From Pseudaquabacterium terrae (GTDB lineage: Bacteria; Pseudomonadota; Gammaproteobacteria; Burkholderiales; Burkholderiaceae_C), in assembly GCF_013266755.1 (NCBI RefSeq), contig NZ_JABRWJ010000005.1:186001-250000 (forward strand): a stretch of DNA of 64,000 nucleotides, in the 5' to 3' direction. The notes under the pieces are model-generated. The model did no database searches and was not told where the DNA came from. It worked only from the letters and a program-made list of their open reading frames with translations. This document shows, piece after piece, positions 63,074-64,000 of this stretch. How positions within the stretch are numbered: the first letter of the stretch is position 1; each line of letters opens with the position of its first letter. The translations under genes were made by a program, and so were the position numbers.

Positions 63074-64000
63074 ATGGCAGAGCATCCGTGGATCAAGTCG
63101 TACCCGGAGGGCGTGCGCTGGGACGCCGCGCTCGAGCTCGGCAGCGTGCCGCAGATCCTGGACGGCGCGGCCGCGCGCTGGCCGGGGCTGCCGGCGCTGC
63201 ACTTCCAGGGCCGCAGCTTCACCTACCGCGAGCTGAAGGCGCTGTGCGACCGCGCGGCCGTCGGCTTCCGGCGCCTGGGTGTCGGCCCGGGCGTGCATGT
63301 CGGGCTCTACCTGCCGAACACGCCGCACTACCTGATCGCCTTCTTCGGCGTGCTGAAGGCCGGCGGCACCGTCGTCAACTACTCGCCGCTGGATGTCGAG
63401 CGGGTGATCGAGCACAAGGTCGAGGACAGCCGCACCGAGATCATGGTGACGCTCGACATGCCGGCGCTGCGGGACGTCGTCGAGCGGCTGCTCACCCACA
63501 CGCCGCTGCGTTGCGCGGTGGTGGGCGGCCTCGCCGAGTTCAGCGGTGACACGTCGCCGGCGCGGCCTGCCGCCCTCCCCGGCGATGGCCGGCACCTGCA
63601 CTTCGAGGACCTGCTGGCCAACAGCGGCGACTACGAGCGCTACCCGCTGCGGCCCGACGCGGCGATCGCCGTGCTGCAGTACACCGGCGGCACCACCGGC
63701 GAGCCGAAGGCCGCGATGCTCACGCATGCCAACCTCAGCGCCGCGTGCGGCCAGATGTGGGCCATCGTCAACGGCCGGCCGAAGATGCTGGACCTGGGCA
63801 GCGAGCGCGTGCTCGTGGTGCTGCCGCTGTTCCACATCTATGCGCTGGTGGCCGACATGCTGTTCGGCCTGATGATCGGCGCCGAGCTGGTGCTGCAGCT
63901 GCGCTTCGAGGTCGATACCGCGCTGGAGGTCTTGTCGGAGCGGCTTATCACCGTGTTCCCCGGCGTGCCGACGATGTTCGCGGCGATCGTCGACCATCCG
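63074..64000 (+). CDS. AMP-dependent acyl-CoA ligase, truncated by the window end
   Basis: The first 309 residues of a long-chain fatty-acid-CoA ligase type enzyme, open at base 64000. It starts at the ATG 63074 after CAGGAGACG. Visible: FTYRELKALCDRAAVGFRRLGVGPG, LYLPNTPHYLIAFFGVLKAGGTVVNYSP, the P-loop YTGGTTGEPKAAMLTH, and VLPLFHIYALVADMLFGLMIGAE. It activates a fatty acid for the dehydrogenases and hydratase of this operon. Confidence 0.93.
   Translation, partial: MAEHPWIKSYPEGVRWDAALELGSVPQILDGAAARWPGLPALHFQGRSFTYRELKALCDRAAVGFRRLGVGPGVHVGLYLPNTPHYLIAFFGVLKAGGTVVNYSPLDVERVIEHKVEDSRTEIMVTLDMPALRDVVERLLTHTPLRCAVVGGLAEFSGDTSPARPAALPGDGRHLHFEDLLANSGDYERYPLRPDAAIAVLQYTGGTTGEPKAAMLTHANLSAACGQMWAIVNGRPKMLDLGSERVLVVLPLFHIYALVADMLFGLMIGAELVLQLRFEVDTALEVLSERLITVFPGVPTMFAAIVDHP

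Noticed and set aside
60962-63997. 1,011-codon minus-strand open frame near the window end
   Set aside because: It lies opposite the hydratase, dehydrogenase and ligase genes, all with clear motifs and ribosome-binding sites.

Overview
The window is high-GC DNA from a betaproteobacterium, most likely a Burkholderiales member of the Leptothrix/Rubrivivax/Methylibium type. This rests on gene order (thrS-infC-rpmI-rplT-pheST-ihfA-merR-tRNA-Pro), protein character, and extragenic repeats of a kind I associate with that group. No rRNA or CRISPR array was seen, so genus is inference.

Bases 1 to about 10,230 are an integrated mobile element, a prophage or satellite remnant, abutting the 3' end of a tRNA-Pro(GGG) gene. 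It carries a primase-helicase of the P4 alpha type and, just downstream, a striking inverted array of P4-like iterons around an AT-rich core (probable replication origin). It also holds an AlpA-like regulator, small orphan genes, an operon pairing an unknown 251-aa protein with a PIN-domain nuclease, a consensus LexA (SOS) box, a KAP-family P-loop NTPase, and one phage-like coiled-coil protein. No integrase is in view.

Bases 10,237 to 18,300 are the conserved translation block on the minus strand: thrS, infC (probable ATC start), rpmI, rplT, pheS, pheT, ihfA, a merR-type gene and tRNA-Pro. Leader structures before thrS (Thr-codon mini-ORF plus terminator) and pheS (terminator inside a mini-ORF) suggest attenuation.

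Bases 18,319 to 26,090 hold a four-gene module of unknown role (DUF4331 protein, small lipoprotein, TPR protein, HupE/UreJ-like membrane protein), a patatin-like lipase, and tex.

Bases 26,296 to 41,440 are an aryl-polyene (xanthomonadin-like) biosynthesis cluster. A plus-strand arm encodes a chorismatase (hydroxybenzoate starter), a MipA/OmpV-like outer membrane protein, a PlsC-type acyltransferase and a GT2 glycosyltransferase. It converges on a minus-strand arm encoding ACP, a COG4648 membrane protein, AMP ligase, hotdog dehydratases, an HX4E acyltransferase, a LolA-like protein, an MMPL exporter, a polysaccharide deacetylase, a methyltransferase, a ketosynthase, a chain-length-factor-like protein and a ketoreductase. 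Neighbouring genes mostly overlap by 4 bp.

Bases 41,507 to 64,000 are mainly lipid and fatty-acid catabolism: an HDOD protein, SDR and GST genes, an AidB-like acyl-CoA dehydrogenase, an ElaA-like acetyltransferase, a quinone-reductase-like enzyme, a PaaI thioesterase, a large FadE-type dehydrogenase, thiolase, an M20 peptidase and a FadB-type enzyme. The TrkH/TrkA potassium system follows. A divergent operon then has a second FadE-type dehydrogenase, an enoyl-CoA hydratase, another acyl-CoA dehydrogenase and an acyl-CoA ligase cut by the window edge.
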